In this document: positions 6,550-14,235 of the stretch, one piece after another
Layout of the letters: every line of letters begins with the position of its first letter
How positions within the stretch are numbered: position 1 is the first letter of the stretch
Assembly (NCBI GenBank): GCA_026993045.1
Contig: JALWWR010000071.1
Location: 1 to 20,856, forward strand
Direction of reading: 5' to 3'
From: Thermodesulfatator sp.
GTDB taxonomy: Bacteria > Desulfobacterota > Thermodesulfobacteria > Thermodesulfobacteriales > Thermodesulfobacteriaceae
Length of the DNA: 20,856 bases
The notes under the pieces: generated by a model
The model's input: only the letters and a program-made list of their open reading frames with translations
What the model was told of the DNA's origin: nothing
Database searches by the model: none
Program-made: the position numbers and the translations under genes

Positions 6550-8958
6550 ATGAAGTTAACTTTAAAGCGAAGGTTACTTCTGTTGCAGACCCTGGCTCTG
6601 ATCCCTTGGTTTTTGGGGATGGGCTATCTGGCCTATCGGAGCTGGCCTGAGATCAGGATCTTGGGGAAAGAGATCACCGGGGCCAAGCACCTGCCTGGTT
6701 ACGTCACCCTCATGGACGTCCTCCAACGTCATCGGGGCTGGAGCTATCTATATCTCACAGCTCCTGAAAGAAAAGAGTTGCGGCCTCGACTGGAGGAGCT
6801 AGAAAGGAGGTTCCAGGACACCTTCAAAGAGATCGAAGGGGCCTTAAAAGAGGACCAGGCCTCCGAGATTAAAGAGCTGGAAGCCGTTAAAACTCAGTTT
6901 CTGAACTTGCGAATCTCGGTCTTTCAGGGAAGTCCAGAAGAAAATTTTTGGAGCCACAGTCGCCTAATACTCATGCTCTTGGGTCTAATGGAATCCGAAG
7001 GGCATCGGCACGCCCTTTTTCAAGACCCCGATCTTTACGTTCGAACCTTGGCGGAAGTAGCCTTGATCGAACTGCCCAAATTAATCGAGATCTTAGGACG
7101 TATTAGAGGTCTGGGAAGTGGATACCTGGCCCAAGAGAAAAAGAACCCCGCCCTTCAAAAGACGCTCTTCCGTCTCTATGCCACCGCCAATGGTTACGGC
7201 GGGGCCTTGGAGTGGACGGTAAAAAACATCCGCTTCCCCACCGAGACCATCTTGCTGTTAAAGACCGCTTATCAAGAACTGTCTGAATTTTTGACCCAAA
7301 GCGAGACCTTGATCTCCTTAAGGCCGGAGAGCCCTTTGGCCCCCTCCACCTATTTTCAGATCGCCTCGGGGGTTATAGATACCTTTTTAGAAGTCTATTC
7401 GCGCTTGACCCAAGACCTGATCCAGCGCCTAAATCAGAAAAAGAGGTCTTTAATCCGGGACTGGTTTCTTTCCATTCTCTTGCTTTCCTTTATGTTTATC
7501 TTCTTCTGCTCGAGTTTTTACCTCTCTTACCGGGACGTAATGCGCAAGTTGAGGGTCATTTCCCAAGGGGCCGAGCGTATCGCCCAAGGCGATCTCTCGG
7601 CCCGTATCGAGCTTGATAGTGCGGATGAGATCGGAAAGGTAGCCCAAGTCTTAAACCAATCCGTAAGGGCCCTAAAACAGAATCTGGAACGGATCTATTT
7701 CCTCCATTACTACGACCGTCTCACTGGACTTCCCAACCGTGACAAACTCTTAGAGGAACTTCTTAAGGCCGAGGCGCCGGCCCTTTTCCTCTTGGACATC
7801 CACAACTTCAAGGACCTCAATTACGTGTGCGGGGAGGACTGCGGAGATCAGATATTAAAGGACTTGGCGTCCAAGTTGCGTCAGATTTTCCCCTTTCAGG
7901 CTTACCGCGTAGGGCCTGACGAGTTTGCAGTCCTGGCAGATTTAGGAAAAGAGGGCCTCTCCCGGGAGGCCTTCTTAGAGATGGCCCGCAAAGGCTTAAA
8001 AAAGTTGGAAGAGGCCCCCTTTTATTGGAAAAAAGAGGAAATATACCTTAATTTCTTTAGTGCAGCGGTTTCGGATTGTGCCTATCCCGAGAAGCTCTTA
8101 GTCTTTGCTTACGACGCCTTAAAGGAGGGGAAAAAAAACTGCGAAAAGCTATCTATACTGGTTTCGCCCCAAGAAAAACGCAAACCCTTTTATGAAGAAC
8201 GGATGTTATGGATCAAAAAGACCCGCCAAGCGCTCCAGGAAGGCCGGATCATCCCCTATTATCAACCCATCTTTCACAACACCACTGGAAAGATAGAAAA
8301 ATTCGAGGCCCTGGTGCGAATGATAGAAGACGACGGCACGGTGATTCCTCCCTCCAAATTTTTAGAGATCTCCAAAAAGGTAGGGCTCTACCCGGAGATC
8401 ACCAAACAGGTGATTCAACGGGCCTTAGCCGATTTTAAGGACCTGCCCTTCAAGGTTTCCATCAACCTTTCTTTCCAGGATTTTGAGTCCGCCGAAGTGA
8501 AGGAATTCCTGCTCCAGCACTTGCAAGGGGCCGCCAAGGAGAAATTCCTAGTGGAACCGCAACGGATGGTCTTTGAGGTCTTGGAAACCGAGCAGATCCG
8601 AAATTACGCCCTGGTCTTGGATTTTCTACAGGAGTTAAAACGTCTGGGCTGCCAGATAACGGTTGACGATTTTGGAAGCGGCTATTCCAATCTGGAGCGA
8701 CTTATCGAGCTTAGAATCGATTACCTCAAGCTTGACGGAAGCCTCATCCGGCGCCTTCCCCAGGAAGAAAACGTGCGCGTCCTGGTGGGGGCGGTAGTGA
8801 ACTTCGCCCGCCAGGTGGGCATTAAGACCATCGCCGAATTTGTGGCCGACGAGGAGATCTACCGCTGGGTTAAGAAACTGGAAATCGATTACTCCCAGGG
8901 CTTTTATCTGGGCCCGCCAGAGCCCATTGAGGTGGTCCGGAAAAAATATCTAGCCTAA
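6550..8958 (+). CDS. Membrane c-di-GMP phosphodiesterase: helical sensor, HAMP, degenerate GGDEF, EAL
   Basis: An 802-residue inner-membrane signalling protein. TM1 spans about residues 8-27 and TM2 about 305-327, enclosing a helical sensor of about 275 residues with two similar helix motifs (LQRHRGWSYLYL and GRIRGLGSGYL), reminiscent of nitrate/nitrite-sensing NIT-type domains, though this is uncertain. A HAMP region follows (about 328-380, with AERIAQGDLSARIEL). The GGDEF domain has the start motif YDRLTGLPNRDKL, but the signature is GPDEF (455-459), so cyclase activity is doubtful; it may bind GTP as a regulator. The EAL domain keeps E586 (EALVR), INLS, the Glu of FEVLETE, D706-D707 (DDFGSGYSN), LKLDG, AEFV and QGFYL, the full catalytic set, so it probably hydrolyses c-di-GMP. 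Its 3' end overlaps the convergent glycosylase gene by 9 bp. There is no clear SD at the ATG; the start is chosen because the TM segment follows at once. Confidence 0.88.
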   Translation: MKLTLKRRLLLLQTLALIPWFLGMGYLAYRSWPEIRILGKEITGAKHLPGYVTLMDVLQRHRGWSYLYLTAPERKELRPRLEELERRFQDTFKEIEGALKEDQASEIKELEAVKTQFLNLRISVFQGSPEENFWSHSRLILMLLGLMESEGHRHALFQDPDLYVRTLAEVALIELPKLIEILGRIRGLGSGYLAQEKKNPALQKTLFRLYATANGYGGALEWTVKNIRFPTETILLLKTAYQELSEFLTQSETLISLRPESPLAPSTYFQIASGVIDTFLEVYSRLTQDLIQRLNQKKRSLIRDWFLSILLLSFMFIFFCSSFYLSYRDVMRKLRVISQGAERIAQGDLSARIELDSADEIGKVAQVLNQSVRALKQNLERIYFLHYYDRLTGLPNRDKLLEELLKAEAPALFLLDIHNFKDLNYVCGEDCGDQILKDLASKLRQIFPFQAYRVGPDEFAVLADLGKEGLSREAFLEMARKGLKKLEEAPFYWKKEEIYLNFFSAAVSDCAYPEKLLVFAYDALKEGKKNCEKLSILVSPQEKRKPFYEERMLWIKKTRQALQEGRIIPYYQPIFHNTTGKIEKFEALVRMIEDDGTVIPPSKFLEISKKVGLYPEITKQVIQRALADFKDLPFKVSINLSFQDFESAEVKEFLLQHLQGAAKEKFLVEPQRMVFEVLETEQIRNYALVLDFLQELKRLGCQITVDDFGSGYSNLERLIELRIDYLKLDGSLIRRLPQEENVRVLVGAVVNFARQVGIKTIAEFVADEEIYRWVKKLEIDYSQGFYLGPPEPIEVVRKKYLA

Positions 8959-9609
8959 CGCCAGACCTTCCAGGCAACACTCCGCGCAGCGAGGTTTTCG
9001 GCTAAGGCAATAAGTCTTGCCGCAGGCCACCAGCAGGGCGTGATACTCGTTATAGAGCCGGGGGTCCCGCGGCAGGTTCCGCATGAAAAGTTCCTGAAGC
9101 TCGTGATAGCCGGCCTCTTCGGTGGTCAGGCCATGCCGTAGAAGGAGCCGTTTGGTGTAAGCGTCCACTACAAAGACCGGTTTTTCCAAGGCGTAAAGGA
9201 GGATGCTATCGGCAGTCTCGGGCCCGATGCCTTTTACGGCCAAAAGCTTGGGCCGCAGGGTCTCAAGCTCCTCCTGGGCCATAAGCTCTAGCTTCCCCTG
9301 ATATTCTTCCATAAGAAAAGAAAGGAAGTGTTTCAGGCGCTGGGCCTTCACCCGGAAATAGCCCGCCGGGCGGATAAGTTCGGCTAGGACCTCTAAAGGG
9401 ACCTCGGCCAAGGCCTCGGGGGAAAGGAGCTCCCGGGCCTTCAGGCCTGCTAGGGCCTTTTCTACGTTTTGCCAGTTGGTGTTTTGGGTAAGGATGGCCC
9501 CCACGCAGACCTCAAAGGGGGTCTCCGCCGGCCACCAGCCTTGGGGGCCGAAATGGTGGTAAAGCCGATGATAGATTTCTAGCAGGAGGTCTTCAAGAAT
9601 CCCGGCCAT
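8950..9609 (-). CDS. Endonuclease III-like HhH-GPD DNA glycosylase (COG2231/MagIII-like)
   Basis: A 219-residue HhH-GPD base-excision glycosylase from ATG 9609 (a TTG at 9621 would add four residues). Motifs include CVGAILTQNTNWQNVEKAL, the helix-hairpin-helix VKGIGPETADSILLYAL and the catalytic Asp D149 in VVDAYTKRLLLRHG. The position of the lyase Lys of EndoIII is occupied by Glu (E131 in GPETAD), which suggests a monofunctional glycosylase such as the MagIII/Mig type acting on alkylated bases or mismatches. C-terminal cysteines CGKTYCLSRKPRCAECC give C-x6-C-x2-C, but the usual fourth Cys (x5-C) is absent; a neighbouring Cys may substitute or the cluster may be altered. Its start overlaps the end of the cysteine fusion gene by 17 bp, so the two are probably co-transcribed. 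Confidence 0.8.
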   Translation of the reverse strand: MAGILEDLLLEIYHRLYHHFGPQGWWPAETPFEVCVGAILTQNTNWQNVEKALAGLKARELLSPEALAEVPLEVLAELIRPAGYFRVKAQRLKHFLSFLMEEYQGKLELMAQEELETLRPKLLAVKGIGPETADSILLYALEKPVFVVDAYTKRLLLRHGLTTEEAGYHELQELFMRNLPRDPRLYNEYHALLVACGKTYCLSRKPRCAECCLEGLALG

Positions 9610-11938
9610 CTTCCAGGGCAAAGGCCTTGGGCCCCCAAGCGGTGTCGATCACCAAGTATCCCCGCTCGCGCAGAAGAGTCCGCAAGGCATCGGCCTTTTC
9701 AAATTGGCCCTGTTTCCGGGCTTCCTCTCGCTGACGAAGCACCTCTAAGACCTCTGAGTCCTCCACCGAGGTCGGAAAACTCAAGACCCCCAAGACCTGA
9801 TCCAGATTCTTAAGAAGGGTCAAAGCCCGGGTCCTCAGGTCTTCAGGAAGACCCGTTTGGGTCAAATAAGGGTAAAGGCGCCGGGAAAAACGGAAGAGTT
9901 CCGCCACCACTTGAGGGGTGTTGAGGTCGTCGTTCATGGCCGAGACAAACCCTTCCTCAAGCTCTTCAAGGATCAATTCTTGCTGTTTTTCCTTGGGCCC
10001 AGGCGGCGCACTGGTCAGCAAGGCGTTAAAAAGGGTGAGATTGGAAAGGGCCTTGCGGGCTTCTTCCATGGCCTTCCAAGTGAAATTCAAGGGTTTGCGG
10101 TAATGGGTGCGCAGGAAAAGAAAACGAACCTCCCGGCCGTTATAGCCCAGCTGGCGGAGATCCTCCAAGGTGACCTCGTTTTCGGCTGAAACCGACATCT
10201 TGCGCCCATAAAAAAGCACCAGGGCCGAGTGCAACCAGAACCGGCAAAGCTCCTTTCCGGTTAGAGCCTTGGCGATGGCCCGCTCGTTTTCATGATGGGG
10301 GAAGAGGAGGTCCGTCCCGCTGGTGTGGATATCAAACTCTTCCCCCAAGTATTTTAAGGCCAAGGCCGCGCATTGGATGTGCCAACCAGGGCGCACCTTG
10401 CCCCACTCGGTGTCTACGAAATGGCCTTGCTTAAGCTCTTGGATGGTAACCCGTTTAAAGAGGGTAAAGTCCGCGGGGGCGTCTTTTTCATAATCGTCAA
10501 GGTCCACCGTTACCCCGGGGCGCAAGGCCTCGGGGTCCACTCCGGAGAGTTTTCCGTAGTCCGGAAGCTTGGAGACGTCAAAATAGACCGAGGAATACCT
10601 CTCGTAGGCTACACCCTTCTGAAGGAGTTTCCGGGTAAGCTCTAGCATCTCCTCTAAATGCTCGCTCACCCGGGGATAATGCTGGGCCCTCTTTATTCCC
10701 AAGAAATCTAGTTCCTCAAAGAAGACCTCTTCCCAACGGGCCGTGAAGGATTTTAGGGGTTCGCCCGCAGCCTCGGCCGCCGCCAGGGTCTTGTCGTCAA
10801 AGTCGGTAAGGTTCACCACCTGGGTGACTTCGAGGCCTTGGAATTCCAGGTAACGACGCAAAAGGTCCGCCGTAAACATCCGCCGGTAAAGCCCTAGATG
10901 GGGACGCCGGTTCAGAGTGGGCCCGCAGGTGTAAATCTTGACCTTTCCGGCCTCCTGAGGTTTAAAGACCTCTTTTCGTTGGGTGAGGGTGTTGGTGAGA
11001 CAGAAGTCTTCTTTTTTGGGGGGCTCGGGGAAGACCCAAAGGGGAGTGGAAAGATAGCGCTCTCCGCCGTCGGGAAAGATCACCACCACCAGCCCTTCTT
11101 CAAGCCCCTGGGCTACCTTTAAGGCCCCAGCCAGGGCCGCCCCGGAACTCATGCCCACCAAGATCCCTTCTTCCCGGGCCAGGCGTCGAGCCAGCTCAAA
11201 GGCCTCTTCATCGTTTGCGTTTACGATCTGGTGCGGTAGGTGTTTGTCGTAAATCCCAGGAGGGTAAGACTCTTTCATGTTTTTGAGGCCCTGGATCTTG
11301 TGCCCCGGTACAGGCTCCACGCCGATGACCTTGACCTCCGGGGCCTTCTCGCGAAAATACCGGGCCAGCCCCATCAAGGTCCCGGTGGTGCCCATGGAGG
11401 CCACCACGTGGGTCACCCGGCCTTCGGTGTCGCGCCAGATCTCAGGCCCGGTGGTGCGGTAGTGCATCTTCCAGTTGGCGGGGTTGTTGAATTGATCCGG
11501 GTTAAAATACCTTTCAGGCTCGGCCCGGACCATCTCGTAGACGGCCTCAATAGCCCCATCAGTGCTTTTAGCCGCCGGAGTGAGCAAGATCTCGGCCCCG
11601 TAGGCCTGCATGATCTTGCGCCGCTCAATGGAAGCCGACTCCGGCATGGCGATGAGACACCGGTAGCCCTTGACCGCACAGACCATGGCCAGCCCGATCC
11701 CGGTATTGCCGCTTGAGGCCTCCACCACGATCTTTTCCCGGGTAAGGATCCCCTGCCGCTCAGCCTCCTCGATCATGGAAAGGGCGATTCGGTCTTTGAC
11801 CGAGCCTCCAGGATTGAAAGACTCAAGCTTAGCCCAAATCTCCACCCGGGGTTTGACCTTGATCCGCCTGAGTTTTACTAAAGGGGTGTTTCCAATTAGC
11901 TCCAAGATGCTGGAGAAAACCCTTTTTTCTTTGGACAT
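9593..11938 (-). CDS. Fused cysteine synthase - cysteinyl-tRNA synthetase
   Basis: One uninterrupted 781-codon frame encodes two enzymes. Residues 1 to about 310 are a complete PLP-dependent O-acetylserine sulfhydrylase: the PLP Lys K48 in NPGGSVKDR, the SSGNTG substrate loop, GTTGTLMG for the PLP phosphate, and SSGAA. From about residue 315 a full-length class I cysteinyl-tRNA synthetase follows (TNTLTQRKEVFKP start, C338 in TCGPT, NLTDFDDK, GWHIQCAAL, FPHHENE). Its HIGH motif is HLGL (347-350) and its KMSKS motif is KMSVS (580-584), both divergent, while the zinc ligands Cys/Cys/His/Glu appear kept. The arrangement suggests channelling or co-regulation of cysteine synthesis and tRNA charging. 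The ATG at 11938 follows GGAGAGG. Both domain identities are firm; whether the synthetase domain is the cell's housekeeping CysRS is unknown. Confidence 0.9.
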   Translation of the reverse strand: MSKEKRVFSSILELIGNTPLVKLRRIKVKPRVEIWAKLESFNPGGSVKDRIALSMIEEAERQGILTREKIVVEASSGNTGIGLAMVCAVKGYRCLIAMPESASIERRKIMQAYGAEILLTPAAKSTDGAIEAVYEMVRAEPERYFNPDQFNNPANWKMHYRTTGPEIWRDTEGRVTHVVASMGTTGTLMGLARYFREKAPEVKVIGVEPVPGHKIQGLKNMKESYPPGIYDKHLPHQIVNANDEEAFELARRLAREEGILVGMSSGAALAGALKVAQGLEEGLVVVIFPDGGERYLSTPLWVFPEPPKKEDFCLTNTLTQRKEVFKPQEAGKVKIYTCGPTLNRRPHLGLYRRMFTADLLRRYLEFQGLEVTQVVNLTDFDDKTLAAAEAAGEPLKSFTARWEEVFFEELDFLGIKRAQHYPRVSEHLEEMLELTRKLLQKGVAYERYSSVYFDVSKLPDYGKLSGVDPEALRPGVTVDLDDYEKDAPADFTLFKRVTIQELKQGHFVDTEWGKVRPGWHIQCAALALKYLGEEFDIHTSGTDLLFPHHENERAIAKALTGKELCRFWLHSALVLFYGRKMSVSAENEVTLEDLRQLGYNGREVRFLFLRTHYRKPLNFTWKAMEEARKALSNLTLFNALLTSAPPGPKEKQQELILEELEEGFVSAMNDDLNTPQVVAELFRFSRRLYPYLTQTGLPEDLRTRALTLLKNLDQVLGVLSFPTSVEDSEVLEVLRQREEARKQGQFEKADALRTLLRERGYLVIDTAWGPKAFALEDGRDS

Positions 11939-12009
11939 ATTTACCTCTCCAAAGTTTGGTCTTAACCTCTCTTTAGGGCTATGCTAGCACAAGGCCTATG
12001 CGGGGGGCT

Positions 12010-12039
12010 TTGCTAAAAGTCAAAATCTTAGTTTAAAAT
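12010..12039 (+). promoter_or_regulatory. Possible promoter giving a leaderless L,D-transpeptidase mRNA
   Basis: TTGCTA (12010-12015) and TAAAAT (12034-12039) are separated by 18 bp. The predicted start site falls about 1-2 nt before the ATG at 12048, which has no Shine-Dalgarno sequence (TTTTTTAGC precedes it). The divergent cysteine fusion gene shares this 109-bp region; no clear promoter was identified on that strand. Confidence 0.4.
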
Positions 12040-12047
12040 TTTTTAGC

Positions 12048-12956
12048 ATGAAAGCGCTCTTGGGGCTACTCTTGGTCCTCTTTTGGGTCTCAACGGTCCC
12101 GGCTCTGGACCGTTTCCCCTTGGAACCGGGGGAAACGGTGGTGGGAGAGATTGAAGAGCACACCCTTTCAGGAAAGGAGACCCTGCTGGATGTGGCCCGA
12201 TTTTACGGTCTGGGTTATAACCAGCTGATCCTAGCCAACCCTGGCGTAGATCCTTGGGTGCCTCCCGCGGGGCGTAAGATCGTGTTGCCCCGGATGTACG
12301 TCCTTCCGGTGGAAAATTTAAGCGGCCTCATCGTGAATCTTCCGGAGATGCGTCTTTATTACTACCGGGTGGAAGGGGGAAAGAAGGTGGTCTATACCGC
12401 CCCCATAGGGATTGGCACCGAAGGTAAACTTACCCCCGAAGGGCTTTATCTGGTTTATCGGAAAAAAGAAAAGCCCTACTGGCATGTGCCGGAGTCCATA
12501 AGAGAAGAAGATCCCACCTTGCCCCCGGTGGTGCCCCCAGGCCCTGACAATCCCTTAGGGGAGTTCGCTTTGTATCTTTCCCGAGGGGCCTATGCCATCC
12601 ATGGCACCAACAAGCCCTGGGGCATCGGACGCCGGGTGAGCCACGGCTGTATCCGGCTTTATCCGGAAGACATTCAGGTCCTTTACCCTTTAGTCCCGGT
12701 GGGCACCCCCGTAAAGGTCCTTTATCAGCCTTTCAAATTGGGGGTAAAAGGAACGGAGGTCTACCTTCAGGCCTTTCCCGACCTTGAAAAACGTTTCCCA
12801 GAACCTTTAAAGGTGATCATAGAGCAGAGTTTCACCCTTCAGAAACGTTTGGGCCGGAAAATTAGGCTTGACTTTTGGAAGGTAAAACAGGCCCTCAAGA
12901 AAAAAGACGGCCTACCCTATCTGGTGGGAACCACCGGAGAAGCTTCCCAATCTTAA
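12048..12956 (+). CDS. L,D-transpeptidase (YkuD family) with N-terminal LysM-like region
   Basis: A 302-residue exported peptidoglycan-modifying enzyme. The first 19 residues or so (MKALLGLLLVLFWVSTVPAL) form a signal peptide. A LysM-like segment follows (SGKETLLDVARFYGLGYNQL, then ANPGVDPWVPPAGRKIVLP). The YkuD catalytic domain has H185 (IHGT), H199 and the nucleophile C201 (RRVSHGCIRL). Members of the ErfK/YbiS/YcfS group make 3-3 crosslinks or attach lipoproteins to peptidoglycan. The gene is alone on this strand and is followed by convergent hairpins. The neighbouring minus-strand gene encodes a small alanine-zipper lipoprotein, a plausible substrate, though this is only inference. Confidence 0.9.
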   Translation: MKALLGLLLVLFWVSTVPALDRFPLEPGETVVGEIEEHTLSGKETLLDVARFYGLGYNQLILANPGVDPWVPPAGRKIVLPRMYVLPVENLSGLIVNLPEMRLYYYRVEGGKKVVYTAPIGIGTEGKLTPEGLYLVYRKKEKPYWHVPESIREEDPTLPPVVPPGPDNPLGEFALYLSRGAYAIHGTNKPWGIGRRVSHGCIRLYPEDIQVLYPLVPVGTPVKVLYQPFKLGVKGTEVYLQAFPDLEKRFPEPLKVIIEQSFTLQKRLGRKIRLDFWKVKQALKKKDGLPYLVGTTGEASQS

Positions 12957-12971
12957 TTCCTGTTCTTCTAC

Positions 12972-13037
12972 TTAGGCGAACCTGAGGCTCGCCTAAAAAA
13001 TGAGGCTGGGGGCCTTTGCTTCCCACGAAAAGGCCCC
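12972..13037. terminator. Two hairpins between convergent genes (possible terminators)
   Basis: Hairpin A pairs TTAGGCGA (12972-12979) with TCGCCTAA (12989-12996) around ACCTGAGGC. Hairpin B pairs GGGGCCTTT (13009-13017) with AAAGGCCCC (13029-13037) around an 11-nt loop and is followed by TTCTCCC. Neither has a clean U-tract on either strand, so their role as terminators between the L,D-transpeptidase gene and the lipoprotein gene is likely from position but not proven. Confidence 0.45.
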
Positions 13038-13087
13038 TTCTCCCAACTATGAAAGAACTCCTAAGCTAGTTTAAAACCTTGAATCCA

Positions 13088-13435
13088 CTACTTACGTAGG
13101 GATTTTTCGAAGATCCTTTCCATCTTAGCCGCCGCAGCGTTGGCTCGATTAGCCGCCTCCGCCGCCCGATTAGCCGCGGCGTCAGCCCGCTCGGCCGCCA
13201 TGGCGGCCTGTTTAGCAGCCGCTTCGATCCGGGCTAACTGGGCCGCCATTTGAGCCTGAATCTCATCCCGAACTTTTTTAGCCTCCTCGGCCGCGGCCTT
13301 AGCCTCCTGGGTGGCCTGCAAACATTTATCTACCGAAGCCTGATCCTGCTTACAGGTCCCACAGCCTAAGGGCAGAACCAAAAGGGAAGTCAAGGCTCCT
13401 GCCGCCAGAAACCTCTTGGCCTTATGGAAAAACAT
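13088..13435 (-). CDS. Alanine-zipper lipoprotein (Lpp/OprI-like)
   Basis: A 115-residue predicted outer-membrane lipoprotein. The start at ATG 13435 is chosen over an upstream start at 13471 because AAGGAGGG lies just before it and a lipoprotein signal follows directly (HKAKRFLAAGALTSLLVLPLG then C25, lipobox LPLGC). After a short Cys-containing segment (CGTCKQDQASVDKC), residues of about 40-105 are Ala-rich heptads (AAAEEAKKVRDEI, AAAKQAAMAAERADAAANRA), an alanine-zipper coiled coil as in Lpp and OprI. The protein ends KSLRK; a C-terminal Lys is the residue crosslinked to peptidoglycan in Braun's lipoprotein. An L,D-transpeptidase is encoded next door and could perform such a link. Sequence relation to true Lpp is weak, so this is a structural call. 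Confidence 0.75.
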   Translation of the reverse strand: MFFHKAKRFLAAGALTSLLVLPLGCGTCKQDQASVDKCLQATQEAKAAAEEAKKVRDEIQAQMAAQLARIEAAAKQAAMAAERADAAANRAAEAANRANAAAAKMERIFEKSLRK

Positions 13436-13533
13436 CTCTCCCTCCTTCTTTTTTGCCTTATATCTCCTCACATTTTGGCCTTGGTGTCAAGGGGAAAAGA
13501 GCTTTTAAAAAGAAAATCCTTGGACCAAGATCT

Positions 13534-14235
13534 TCAAACTTTTCTATCAGGTTGTTTTAAAGGGGGGAGGCATTTTTCTAAAATTTCTAGATCCTCGGAG
13601 TAGGTAAGTTTCAAGTTTTGGAAACTGCCGGGCACCACATAGACCTCATAGCCGGCGGCTTCCAGCAAAGAGGCCTCGTCGGTGTAGACCCGGCCCTGGG
13701 CCTTCTGGTAGGCCTCTGCCAGCCATCCTCGCCAAGCCCCCTGAGGGGTCTGGGCCAGGTAAAGCCCCTCCCGCGGCAGGGTACGCAAGATGCGCCCCTG
13801 GCTCGAAACCTCTTTCACCGTATCCCGTACCGGGATGGCGCAAAGGGCTGCCCCCCAATTTTTAACCCCTTCGATGACCCGGGAGATAAGTTCCGTGGTA
13901 ACCAGCGGCCGAGCGGCATCGTGGACCAGGACGATCTCTACTTCCGGGGAAAGATTTTTAAAGGCTTGATAAACCGAATCCTGGCGGGTCTCTCCTCCGG
14001 CGACAATCTGGCTCACTTTAGTCCAACCGTAATGCGTCTTTAAAGAGGCCACTTGGGCCAGCCATTCTGGGCGAGTGGCAATCAGGACCTCTTCCACTTG
14101 AGGGTGATCTTCAAAAGGGGCTAGGCTGTACGCCAAGACAGGATGCCCTTTCACTTTGAGGAACTGTTTAGGGATTTGGGCTCCGAAACGTTCTCCTTTG
14201 CCAGAGGCCGCAATGATGACCGCTACTTTAGCCAT
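13534..14235 (-). CDS. ispD: 2-C-methyl-D-erythritol 4-phosphate cytidylyltransferase
   Basis: A 233-residue nucleotidyltransferase that makes CDP-methylerythritol in the non-mevalonate (MEP) isoprenoid pathway. Hallmarks are the CTP-binding N-terminus IIAASGKGERFGAQIPKQFL, the VLVHDAARPLVTTE segment, AIPVRDTVKEV and AQTPQGAW. Length is typical. The start overlaps the end of nfi by 8 bp and is preceded by GGAAGGA, so it is the last gene of the mpl-nfi-ispD operon. IspF, which acts two steps later, is encoded divergently about 2.3 kb away, while in many bacteria ispD and ispF are adjacent or fused. Confidence 0.94.
   Translation of the reverse strand: MAKVAVIIAASGKGERFGAQIPKQFLKVKGHPVLAYSLAPFEDHPQVEEVLIATRPEWLAQVASLKTHYGWTKVSQIVAGGETRQDSVYQAFKNLSPEVEIVLVHDAARPLVTTELISRVIEGVKNWGAALCAIPVRDTVKEVSSQGRILRTLPREGLYLAQTPQGAWRGWLAEAYQKAQGRVYTDEASLLEAAGYEVYVVPGSFQNLKLTYSEDLEILEKCLPPLKQPDRKV

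Noticed and set aside
9609..9621. TTG start at 9621 for the glycosylase
   Set aside because: An ATG four codons later gives the usual family N-terminus with a smaller overlap.
11240..11716. A 158-codon plus-strand frame opposite the cysteine synthase domain
   Set aside because: It is an antisense shadow of a strongly conserved PLP enzyme, with no SD or domain.
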